Below are positions 1 to 6,190 of a stretch of 10,838 bases of DNA, piece by piece. Origin of the DNA: Verrucomicrobiota bacterium (GTDB lineage: Bacteria; Verrucomicrobiota; Verrucomicrobiia; Verrucomicrobiales; Verrucomicrobiaceae). The position numbers and the translations under genes were made by a program. Where the stretch lies: positions 1 to 10,838 of the forward strand of contig VFKY01000252.1 of NCBI GenBank assembly GCA_009885275.1, given 5' to 3'. The notes beneath the pieces are model-generated. The model saw nothing but the letters and a program-made list of their open reading frames with translations. It was not told where the DNA came from and made no database searches. Each line of letters starts with the position of its first letter. The stretch's first letter is position 1.

Positions 1-131
1 AAAAATTTCTCAGTCCCTCCCATCTCGCCGACGGCGTCATCAAGGTGCTGGAGATGGACGATTTCTGTGTCGCCCGCGAGCTGGTGCTACGGTCGATCGA
101 TGACAGCGATTTTTCCGTGCAACCGGTCTGA
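1..131 (+). CDS. C-terminal end of an unidentified protein (5' truncated)
   Basis: An open frame entering from the left edge (first full codon at base 3) reads to a TGA at 129-131, giving about 42 residues that end in DDSDFSVQPV. The segment is soluble-looking, rich in Asp, Val and Leu, with no membrane stretch or cysteine cluster. I do not recognise the family. It is taken as real because the frame stays open to the edge and because the next start codon on the same strand lies only 5 bp beyond the stop, which is typical of co-transcribed genes. The function cannot be judged from this fragment. Confidence 0.6.
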   Translation, partial: KFLSPSHLADGVIKVLEMDDFCVARELVLRSIDDSDFSVQPV

Positions 132-136
132 AGATC

Positions 137-931
137 ATGATCGAATTTCGCACCATCGAGATTTCGGATCCGGCGCTTATGGAGCCCGGGGTGAGTTTCG
201 TGACCGTGAAATCCACCGCGCTGCAACGGCGCGCTGACCTCAGTATTTTTGTGCCAACCGATGTTGCTGTGGAAAAACTGCCGCTCGTGATTTTGCTGCA
301 CGGCGTCTATGGCAGTCACTGGGCGTGGATGTTCAAAGGCGGGGCGCATCGCGTCCTGACCCGGCTCATGAAGGAGGAGGGACTGCCGCCCATGATGCTC
401 GCCATGCCCTCCGATGGATTGTGGGGCGATGGCTCCGGCTATCTGAGGCATCGCGACGCGGACTACACGAAGTGGATCACCGAGGAAGTGCCGGTTGCCG
501 CGGCACTGGTGGATGCTAGGGTAAAGGACGCTCCGCGATTCATTGCTGGTCTCTCGATGGGTGGTTACGGTGCCATGAGACTCGGCGCCTTGCAGGCCGA
601 TCAGTTTCGCGCCATCAGCGCCCACAGCAGCATCACCGACTTTTCACAACTGGCGCAGTTCGTGGAGGAACCGCTGACGAAATACGATCTCACCGAAGAG
701 CATCCTCTATCGGTTATCGAGTGCTTCAAACAGAACGCGCATCGCCTGCCGCCGTTGCGCTTCGACTGCGGCACGAGTGATCTCTTGATCGAACCCAACC
801 GCGAACTGCATCGTCTGTTGGAAGGCGCAGGCATCGCCCATGTGTATGAAGAGTTCACCGGTGGACATGAGTGGCCCTATTGGAGCAAGCATCTCGCGGA
901 CACGCTGCGGTTCTTCGCGAAGCATGGCTGA
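137..931 (+). CDS. Alpha/beta hydrolase, esterase D-like (putative esterase family)
   Basis: A 264-residue serine hydrolase, probably cleaving an ester or thioester; the substrate is unknown. The fold is indicated by the oxyanion-side motif LLHG at residues 53-56, the nucleophile elbow GLSMGG at 138-143 (Ser140), an acid in GTSD (Asp215) and the late His in TGGH (His244), the order expected of the esterase D / S-formylglutathione hydrolase type (Pfam PF00756 style). Length is typical for a single-domain member. There is no signal peptide or membrane segment, so a cytoplasmic location is inferred. The ATG at 137 follows the upstream stop by 5 bp with no convincing Shine-Dalgarno sequence; the frame offers no better start. 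It is probably co-transcribed with the truncated gene before it. A dienelactone hydrolase or cephalosporin-deacetylase-like role is possible and cannot be excluded by motif alone. Confidence 0.9.
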   Translation: MIEFRTIEISDPALMEPGVSFVTVKSTALQRRADLSIFVPTDVAVEKLPLVILLHGVYGSHWAWMFKGGAHRVLTRLMKEEGLPPMMLAMPSDGLWGDGSGYLRHRDADYTKWITEEVPVAAALVDARVKDAPRFIAGLSMGGYGAMRLGALQADQFRAISAHSSITDFSQLAQFVEEPLTKYDLTEEHPLSVIECFKQNAHRLPPLRFDCGTSDLLIEPNRELHRLLEGAGIAHVYEEFTGGHEWPYWSKHLADTLRFFAKHG

Positions 932-959
932 GGCGAGGATGATAAGTTGATATACCTCT

Positions 960-1076
960 TTTGTTACGTCGGGATTAAGAAAGGAGCGTGGTCACTCTTG
1001 ACCGCTTTGATTCTTCACGCGGCATTGCCGTCCATAAAAGAGTACCAAGGCGGGCAAGGGTGCCCGCGCTCCTTTC
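960..1076. repeat. Extragenic palindromic repeat, copy 1 (inverted pair of 7/4/7 hairpins)
   Basis: The first of two direct copies in the window. Bases 960-1007 are identical to 1723-1770 (48 bp); the remainder is diverged but ends again in a conserved tail. Each end carries a hairpin. On the left, GGAGC (983-987) precedes a 7-bp stem (988-994 with 999-1005, one G-T pair) with loop CTCT. On the right, a perfect stem GCGGGCA/TGCCCGC (1050-1056 with 1061-1067) with loop AGGG is followed by GCTCC. The two units face each other, so the whole has terminal inverted repeats of the type AAGGAGCG/CGCTCCTT. This resembles a BIME-type pair of REP sequences. It sits between the hydrolase and a convergent gene and could also act in transcription termination. 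Confidence 0.85.
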
Positions 1077-1130
1077 TGCTTATAATTACCACTCAGCAGG
1101 AGCGGATCAGAACGTCCACGAGAGCTTTCG

Positions 1131-1619
1131 CTAGTGGGTCTTTATCCACTGAATCATTCGGCGGGAGAAATCCATACGAATCAAATATAAGCAGAGGTGA
1201 ACCACGAGATGGGCCACCACAAGAATCGCGGAAAAAATCCATATTCCCCTGAGTGTCGCATCCGTGCAGAAATGAGCTATGGGGGGCAAAAATACCGTTA
1301 GCATCACTACAAATTCAATTATGGTTAATTTGTGAATGCGGATTCGCAATAGCAACAATAGTAGCAGCTCGAACATTACAAGAATCGCAACGAAGTCGAA
1401 GCTTATAAAAAGCCCTTCTGTGCCATCGGCTACGTACACATGCCAGTAGACACCTGCCCCCACATAAAGTGCCGTCCAAGTCCAGCCGATAATGCGCTGC
1501 GTTTTGCTGAAGTAACGCTCCCGCATCCACCAGATCCAAAACACCGGCAGGATGAGCATGCCGACCCAAAAGAACACTCGTGTTCTGGTGCTCTGAAGAT
1601 TGAGGGCATTTTGGTTCAT
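1131..1619 (-). CDS. Small integral membrane protein of unknown function
   Basis: A 162-residue protein with about five predicted membrane helices (roughly residues 15-32, 42-63, 70-92, 99-118 and 124-147) separated by short basic loops, with a basic C-terminus ending near IQWIKTH. I do not recognise a family and see no catalytic motif. The run of seven leucines in the third helix, the Trp-rich first helix (WIWWM) and the regular helix spacing argue that it is a real inner-membrane protein. I chose the ATG at 1619 as start; the frame stays open to a TTG at 1661 that would add 14 polar residues, but neither start has a Shine-Dalgarno sequence. It is the only gene between two direct repeat copies (960-1076 and 1723-1840) and is on the opposite strand from its neighbours, so it is probably transcribed alone. 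Confidence 0.65.
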   Translation of the reverse strand: MNQNALNLQSTRTRVFFWVGMLILPVFWIWWMRERYFSKTQRIIGWTWTALYVGAGVYWHVYVADGTEGLFISFDFVAILVMFELLLLLLLRIRIHKLTIIEFVVMLTVFLPPIAHFCTDATLRGIWIFSAILVVAHLVVHLCLYLIRMDFSRRMIQWIKTH

Positions 1620-1722
1620 GGGGTTGTCGATGTTATAAACCAAGCATGAGCTCTTCGACAAGACATATGATCCATATAAATGAGGAAAGCAGGAAGGCGG
1701 GAATTTTTATAGGGATGCCCCC

Positions 1723-1840
1723 TTTGTTACGTCGGGATTAAGAAAGGAGCGTGGTCACTCTTGACCGCTTCATTTTTCAACGCGGCTTTGCTGCCACCAT
1801 TCATTAGCACAAGGCGGGCAGGAGTGCTCGCGCTCCTTTC
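1723..1840. repeat. Extragenic palindromic repeat, copy 2
   Basis: A direct copy of 960-1076, same orientation. The first 48 bases are identical; the middle has drifted and the right hairpin has one stem change (GCGGGCA at 1814-1820 with TGCTCGC at 1825-1831, leaving one G-T pair; loop GGAG). The left hairpin is GGAGC (1746-1750), then GTGGTCA (1751-1757), CTCT, TGACCGC (1762-1768). GCTCC (1832-1836) closes the element. Preservation of both hairpins while the centre diverges suggests that the hairpin ends, rather than the spacer, are the conserved part. No open frame of plausible protein character runs through it. Confidence 0.85.
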
Positions 1841-1875
1841 AACGCCTCTGATATCGCGGCTGGAAGTCTCGCTGA

Positions 1876-1894
1876 GCCGGCGTTCCCGGGAACT
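1876..1894. repeat. Palindromic tail shared with 6118-6135
   Basis: GTTCCCGGGAAC (1882-1893) is a perfect 12-bp palindrome, preceded by GCCGGC. The segment GCCGGCGTTCCCGGGA matches bases 6118-6133 at 15 of 16 positions. At the second site the same block is the right arm of a hairpin plus its GCTCC tail. This site may therefore be a degraded end of the same extragenic repeat family; the left arm of the hairpin is not recognisable here. Confidence 0.5.
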
Positions 1895-1931
1895 CCATCT
1901 GGCACTCTCTTCATCTAAGAACAAGTCTTGC

Positions 1932-1951
1932 CCCTTTTCATGAGAAAAGGG
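1932..1951. promoter_or_regulatory. Stem-loop upstream of the cytochrome-like gene
   Basis: A perfect 8-bp inverted repeat, CCCTTTTC (1932-1939) and GAAAAGGG (1944-1951), encloses the loop ATGA. It lies 53 bp before the ATG at 2005. It could be a protein-binding operator or part of the leader. The lack of a following T-run on either strand argues against a simple intrinsic terminator. Confidence 0.45.
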
Positions 1952-1955
1952 ATAC

Positions 1956-1986
1956 TCAGTCCTTAAATTGTCTGGACTGAATTTTT
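1956..1986 (+). terminator. Possible terminator or leader hairpin before base 2005
   Basis: A perfect 7-bp stem, TCAGTCC (1956-1962) with GGACTGA (1974-1980), has an 11-base AT-rich loop and is followed at once by ATTTTT (1981-1986), the layout of a rho-independent terminator on the plus strand. No plus-strand gene ends nearby (the last stop is at 931), so it would act either on transcripts running in from the repeat region or as an attenuator in the leader of the gene at 2005. The large loop and modest stem make it weak. Confidence 0.4.
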
Positions 1987-2004
1987 CAACTCTGTTTTAA
2001 ACTG

Positions 2005-4506
2005 ATGAAGTCTTGTCTGCCATCTCTCCTCGTTGCGGTGCTGATTAGTTATAGCAGCGACCTCATTCTGCAGGCGGCGGATTTGTCCGAGAAGAAAGAT
2101 GATCCATCGGGAAACGCTTTTTTCGAATCGAAGATCAGGCCGGTGCTTGTGAAGCATTGCTATGAATGCCACTCCGTTGAGTCTGGTAAATCGAAAGGCG
2201 GACTGCGTCTTGATTCAAAGCAGGGTATCCGTGCTGGTGGCGAAATTGGACCAGCCATTGTTCCCAGTGATGCAGCAAAGAGTTTGTTGCTGACGGCCAT
2301 CAAACACACGGATCCTGATTTGGAGATGCCTCCGAAGAAGCCGCAACTGGCGAAGTCTATTATCGCGGATATCGAAACGTGGATCAAAATGGGAGCCCCC
2401 GATCCTCGTGAGATTTCTGGAAAAACCGTGGAACGTGCGCCCGTGGATATCGAAGCGGGACGGAAGTTCTGGTCGTATCAAAAACCGGTGCCACACCCGC
2501 TACCCGCAACGAAAAATCCGGCGTGGGCGAAGCGCGAGCTGGATCAATTCATTCTCGCTAAGCTGGAAAAAAGTGGACTCCAGCCATCACCGGACGCTGA
2601 TGTGTCAACGTTGTTGCGCCGCCTTCATTTGGACATCATAGGATTACCTCCCACACAGGAGGCGGTGATGGCGTTTGAGAAGAGGATCAAGGCTGACGGA
2701 CTCGATGCGGCATTGGCCATAGAAGTTGATGCTTTGCTCAAGTCAGAGCGTTTTGGTGAACGCTGGGGAAAGCATTGGATGGATGTGGTGCGCTATGCGG
2801 AATCGACAGGAAAAGAGTCTAATCTCACCTTCCCCCAAGCCTGGCGCTATCGTGATTACGTCATTGATTCTCTGAATGCCGACAAGCCCTATAACCGCTT
2901 TTTGACGGAACAGATCGCTGGCGATTTATTGCCTGCCAAAGATGATGCGGAACGGGCGAACCTTCTAATTGCCACGAGCTTTCTCGCCCTCGGCACCAAG
3001 GGACTCAATGAAATGAATCCGGCACAGTTCAACGCAGATCTTGCGGACGAACAACTCGACACAGTGACGCGCGCGGTGATGGCCAGTTCTGTGGCATGTG
3101 CTCGCTGTCATGATCACAAATTTGATCCATTCAGCGTGGAGGATTATTATGGTCTTATCGGAGTCTTCACGAGTACCAAGACTTTTTTTGGCTCGTCCAT
3201 TGGTTCCGAGAGTAGCATCGCCAGTGACTTTATTCATCTGCCAGAATTGCCGGGGCAATTGATTCCCAATAAGCCAGTGCCTGCCGATCAACTGGCCAAG
3301 ATGAGGGGGCAATTGGCGGAAATGAGTGAGCAGGAAAAAAAAGGAAAGGTGGCTGCCGATAAAGCAGTGAAAGAAGGACGCAATCCCTTTGAGGTTTTTT
3401 CTCTCGGTGAAATCTTACGTATCTATTGGACGCGCGGAGGAATCGAAGGGCAGCTCAAAACTGTCGATGATCAGGGTCGAGCTCTTCCACTTTGCATGGG
3501 AGTGCAGGAGGGAACCATCCAGGATGCTCCGATCTTTGTGCGCGGTGAAGTGGCTCATCCGGGAAAAACGGTGGCTCGTCGCTTTCCACGCGTCATCGAA
3601 CTTGAAGGCGTCGATGCACCACCGAAGGAACAAAGTGGCCGCCTTCAATTTGCTCAATGGCTGACCCATCGCGAGCAACCATTCACGGCTCGTGTGATGG
3701 TGAATCGTGTGTGGCGTCATCTTTTTGGTGAAGGTCTTGTCGCCACGGTGGACAACTTCGGATTCACAGGAGAGCGGCCCAGTCATCCGGAGTTGCTCGA
3801 TTATTTAGCGTTGAAATTTGTAGGGAGCGAATGGTCATTGAAGTCCATCATTCGCGAAGTGGTGCTCTCTCGCAGTTATCGTCAGTCATCAACGTATCGC
3901 GAAGAATGTTTTACCAAGGATCCGGACAATCGATTGCTCTGGCGGGCCAACAAACGCCGACTCGATGCTGAAGTGATTCGCGACTCCATGTTATTTGTAT
4001 CGGGACAACTCGACACAACACGTCGCCCCGGATCGCTCGTCGCCGGATTGGGCGAACGTTCCGTGTCCCTCTTTGGTTTTGCCAAAGAAGTGCCTATAGA
4101 TCTGGATGGCTGTCATTATCGCTCGGTCTATCTGCCGGTGATTCGAGATCGCATGCCGGATATTCTGGAGCTTTTTGATGCGGCTGAACCTTCGCTAGTC
4201 AGTGGTGATCGCGATGTCACGAACGTACCTTTGCAAGCGCTCTATTTGATGAACAGCCCATTCATGCAAGAGCGTTCTGTGGCTCTTGCCGAGCGGGTGA
4301 TGCGAGAAGCCACCGGTACAGAAGAGCGTATTCATCATGCGTTTGCGCTGTGTTTTAATCGCCAGCCTGATGCAAAGGAATTTGCGATGGCACAGTCGTA
4401 TTTTAAGGCAGCCCCAAAGAGCAGTGCGCCCACTGATGAACAAATGATATTTACCAGCTACTGTCAGTCTCTCCTTTCGACCGCAGAGTTTCGTAACATG
4501 GATTAA
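2005..4506 (+). CDS. Secreted PSCyt1/DUF1549/DUF1553 cytochrome-like protein
   Basis: An 833-residue exported protein of the planctomycete/verrucomicrobial type. Residues 1-25 form a Sec signal peptide ending near QAA. A PSCyt1 cytochrome-c-like domain follows, with the haem-binding motif CYECH at 52-56 and the pattern EMPPK near 107-111. The DUF1549 domain (about 175-385) includes ERWGKHWMD and a second CxxCH, CARCHDHKFDP (365-375), hallmark of the family. The DUF1553 domain (about 540-800) shows NRVWRHLFGEGLV and RPSHPELLDYLA. The linker between DUF1549 and DUF1553 is fairly short, making the protein smaller than many family members. Such proteins are thought to act outside the cytoplasmic membrane and are often found near polysaccharide- or sulfatase-related genes, but their reaction is not established. 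The gene is followed after 7 bp by its usual partner, a DUF1501 gene, so the two form an operon. The ATG at 2005 fits the signal peptide; no Shine-Dalgarno sequence is visible. Confidence 0.95.
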   Translation: MKSCLPSLLVAVLISYSSDLILQAADLSEKKDDPSGNAFFESKIRPVLVKHCYECHSVESGKSKGGLRLDSKQGIRAGGEIGPAIVPSDAAKSLLLTAIKHTDPDLEMPPKKPQLAKSIIADIETWIKMGAPDPREISGKTVERAPVDIEAGRKFWSYQKPVPHPLPATKNPAWAKRELDQFILAKLEKSGLQPSPDADVSTLLRRLHLDIIGLPPTQEAVMAFEKRIKADGLDAALAIEVDALLKSERFGERWGKHWMDVVRYAESTGKESNLTFPQAWRYRDYVIDSLNADKPYNRFLTEQIAGDLLPAKDDAERANLLIATSFLALGTKGLNEMNPAQFNADLADEQLDTVTRAVMASSVACARCHDHKFDPFSVEDYYGLIGVFTSTKTFFGSSIGSESSIASDFIHLPELPGQLIPNKPVPADQLAKMRGQLAEMSEQEKKGKVAADKAVKEGRNPFEVFSLGEILRIYWTRGGIEGQLKTVDDQGRALPLCMGVQEGTIQDAPIFVRGEVAHPGKTVARRFPRVIELEGVDAPPKEQSGRLQFAQWLTHREQPFTARVMVNRVWRHLFGEGLVATVDNFGFTGERPSHPELLDYLALKFVGSEWSLKSIIREVVLSRSYRQSSTYREECFTKDPDNRLLWRANKRRLDAEVIRDSMLFVSGQLDTTRRPGSLVAGLGERSVSLFGFAKEVPIDLDGCHYRSVYLPVIRDRMPDILELFDAAEPSLVSGDRDVTNVPLQALYLMNSPFMQERSVALAERVMREATGTEERIHHAFALCFNRQPDAKEFAMAQSYFKAAPKSSAPTDEQMIFTSYCQSLLSTAEFRNMD

Positions 4507-4513
4507 CACCGAC

Positions 4514-5980
4514 ATGAATATCGACCCCCACTCAAGAAGGCGCGCCATGTTGGAAGGCGCTGATTTCTCTGCGTATTCAGGAACGCGGCGAGATACGTTA
4601 AAAACACTTTCCTCCGGCTTCGGCTATCTGGCCTTCGCGGCGCTGGCACAACAGGCCGCGGCAAAGTCAGACCAGGGTGCGCTTACTGCACGCGCTCCGC
4701 ATTTTCCGGCACGGGCAAAACGCGTCATATTTCTCTGCATGAAAGGCGGGCCTTCGCATCTGGATTTGTTTGACTACAAACCGGAACTGATCAAGCGCTC
4801 GGGTCAGCAGGCGAATCTCGGTCGCGATACTGTTGGCGCGAAACTTCTCGGTCCTGTCAGTCCCTTTGCGCAACGCGGAAAGTCCGGATTGTGGATGTCG
4901 GATTTATATCCGCAGCTCGCTCAACACGCTGATGATCTTTGTGTTGTTAACTCCATGCAAACCGATTTACCGAATCATGCTCAAGCCTATGGGCAGATGC
5001 ACACCGGTAGCTTTCAGTTTGTGCGTCCTTCCATGGGGGCATGGACGCTATATGGTCTTGGCAGTGAAAACTCGAATCTGCCCGGATTCATCACTCTAAA
5101 TCCTCCTGCCGACAATGGTGGCGCACAGAATTATGGCAGTTCATTTTTACCCTCCATCTGTCAGGGTACGAGGATTGGGGGCAGTCAGCTCCCGGGATTG
5201 TTCGCCGCACTCTCCGGCAAGACGGAGGAGCCCGGCCCACCCATGAAGCATATCACGAATGATGCGGTATCGCGTGATCTTCAGCGCGCGCAGCTCGACC
5301 TCATCCGTGGACTCAACCAAAATAAACTCGCTCAAGATGTTTATCACCCTGAAATCGAGGGCGCCATCGAGTCTTTTGAACTTGCCTTCCGTATGCAAGA
5401 TGAAGTGCCCAAGGTGCTCGATCTTCGATCCGAACCGGAGAGCATTCGCAAACTCTATGGCATTGGTCAGGGGAAGGATCAGTTTGCGCGCCAATGCTTG
5501 TTGGCTCGACGACTCGCCGAAGCAGGAGTGCGTTTCATTGAGATCAATGCGCCGGCGAATTGGGATCACCATAACATGCTTAAAGATTCACTGGTGAATA
5601 CCTGTGGCATCACAGATCAACCCATCGCCGCACTGCTCACCGATCTCAAGGCACGCGACATGTTGAAAGACACTCTTGTGGTCTGGGCAGGTGAGTTTGG
5701 GCGGACACCGTATGCACAGAGTGGCGATGGTCGCGATCACAATCACAAAGGCTACTCCCTCTGGATGGCCGGCGGCGGCGTGAAGGGCGGCATGACTTAT
5801 GGTGCGACCGATGATCTCGGATACAAAGCGGTGATCGACCCTATGCATATCCACGACTGGCATGCGACCATGTTGCATCTTCTTGGACTCGATCACACCA
5901 AGCTCACCTTCAACTACGGGGGGAGAGACTTCCGGCTTACCGAAGTTTATGGCAACGTCGCCAAAGGGGTCTTAGCGTAA
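4514..5980 (+). CDS. Tat-exported DUF1501 protein (sulfatase-like fold)
   Basis: A 488-residue member of the DUF1501 family (PF07394), related in fold to alkaline phosphatases and sulfatases. The N-terminus carries a twin-arginine signal, RRDTLK at 25-30 followed by a hydrophobic stretch to about residue 50, so a folded, possibly metal-bound protein is exported. Family motifs are visible: GGPSHLDLFDYKP (78-90), NWDHHN (349-354), GEFGRTP (393-399), GRDHNHKGYS (406-415) and HDWHATMLHLLGLDH (447-461); the His and Asp residues in these are probable metal ligands by analogy with the superfamily. It begins 7 bp after the stop of the PSCyt1 gene, so the pair is co-transcribed. The substrate is unknown. 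A second RR motif (SRRRAM at 7-12) precedes the Tat signal. The ATG at 4514 keeps both. No Shine-Dalgarno sequence is evident. Confidence 0.94.
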   Translation: MNIDPHSRRRAMLEGADFSAYSGTRRDTLKTLSSGFGYLAFAALAQQAAAKSDQGALTARAPHFPARAKRVIFLCMKGGPSHLDLFDYKPELIKRSGQQANLGRDTVGAKLLGPVSPFAQRGKSGLWMSDLYPQLAQHADDLCVVNSMQTDLPNHAQAYGQMHTGSFQFVRPSMGAWTLYGLGSENSNLPGFITLNPPADNGGAQNYGSSFLPSICQGTRIGGSQLPGLFAALSGKTEEPGPPMKHITNDAVSRDLQRAQLDLIRGLNQNKLAQDVYHPEIEGAIESFELAFRMQDEVPKVLDLRSEPESIRKLYGIGQGKDQFARQCLLARRLAEAGVRFIEINAPANWDHHNMLKDSLVNTCGITDQPIAALLTDLKARDMLKDTLVVWAGEFGRTPYAQSGDGRDHNHKGYSLWMAGGGVKGGMTYGATDDLGYKAVIDPMHIHDWHATMLHLLGLDHTKLTFNYGGRDFRLTEVYGNVAKGVLA

Positions 5981-6003
5981 GGCGTTGAAATGATTCCTGA
6001 TAG

Positions 6004-6074
6004 TTTTGTAGGGCGAGCGCTCCGCTCGCCTCATGGAATTGAATTCCGCCGGGCGGGGCGCCCGGCCTACAAAA
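6004..6074. repeat. Composite palindrome: two inverted GTAG-type REP-like hairpins
   Basis: The outer arms TTTTGTAGG (6004-6012) and CCTACAAAA (6066-6074) are perfect inverted repeats. Inside are a hairpin of 8 bp with loop CTC (6012-6019 with 6023-6030), a small inverted repeat GGAATT/AATTCC around one base (6035-6047), and a second 8-bp hairpin with loop GGG (6048-6055 with 6059-6066). Read from each outer end, each half is GTAGG followed by a GC-rich 8/3/8 hairpin, the layout of REP units mobilised by REP-associated tyrosine transposases, arranged head-to-head as in a BIME. It lies 23 bp after the DUF1501 stop and could also stabilise or terminate that transcript, although no T-run follows the second hairpin on the plus strand. 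Confidence 0.85.
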
Positions 6075-6103
6075 CGTGTTTCCGTTGCTAGAAGCCTGAA
6101 TGA

Positions 6104-6134
6104 GAGCCGGCAAGGATGCCGGCGCTCCCGGGAG
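6104..6134. repeat. Single 7/4/7 hairpin unit with CTCCCGGGAG tail
   Basis: A perfect 7-bp stem GCCGGCA (6106-6112) with TGCCGGC (6117-6123), loop AGGA, is followed by GCTCC and a 10-bp perfect palindrome CTCCCGGGAG (6125-6134). Stem length, loop length, the GGCA/TGCC loop-closing bases and the GCTCC tail all match the right-hand hairpins at 1050-1072 and 1814-1836, so this is a solo member of the same repeat family. It lies about 55 bp before the cupin start. Confidence 0.75.
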
Positions 6135-6190
6135 TATCGCATCCCTGTTAACTTCTTGTTCCTGTATGAACTCTATGCTCACTTAGGGGC

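Larger units (their letters stand above)
1620..2004. other. Intergenic region between divergent genes, repeat-rich
   Basis: These 385 bases separate the minus-strand membrane protein from the plus-strand cytochrome-like gene, so promoters for both should lie here. They hold an AT-rich stretch (about 1660-1710), the second copy of the extragenic repeat (1723-1840), a 12-bp perfect palindrome (1882-1893) and two stem-loops (1932-1951 and 1956-1980). Short open frames across the repeat show no protein-like features. I could not identify a convincing -35/-10 pair. Confidence 0.6.

Noticed and set aside
947..1252. Plus-strand open frame of 101 codons across the first repeat
   Set aside because: It runs through the palindromic repeat and the antisense of the membrane protein gene, has a biased low-complexity composition and no recognisable motif.
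1620..1661. TTG start extending the membrane protein by 14 residues
   Set aside because: There is no ribosome site, the added residues are polar and unremarkable, and an in-frame ATG at 1619 places the first helix close to the N-terminus.
960..1840. CRISPR-like array or IS element formed by the two direct repeats
   Set aside because: There are only two copies more than 600 bp apart, no regular spacers, no transposase frame, and the repeats are internally palindromic extragenic elements.
1727..1943. Short open frames on both strands over the second repeat copy
   Set aside because: They are explained by the GC-rich repeat; the frames differ from those in copy 1, so no protein is conserved between copies.
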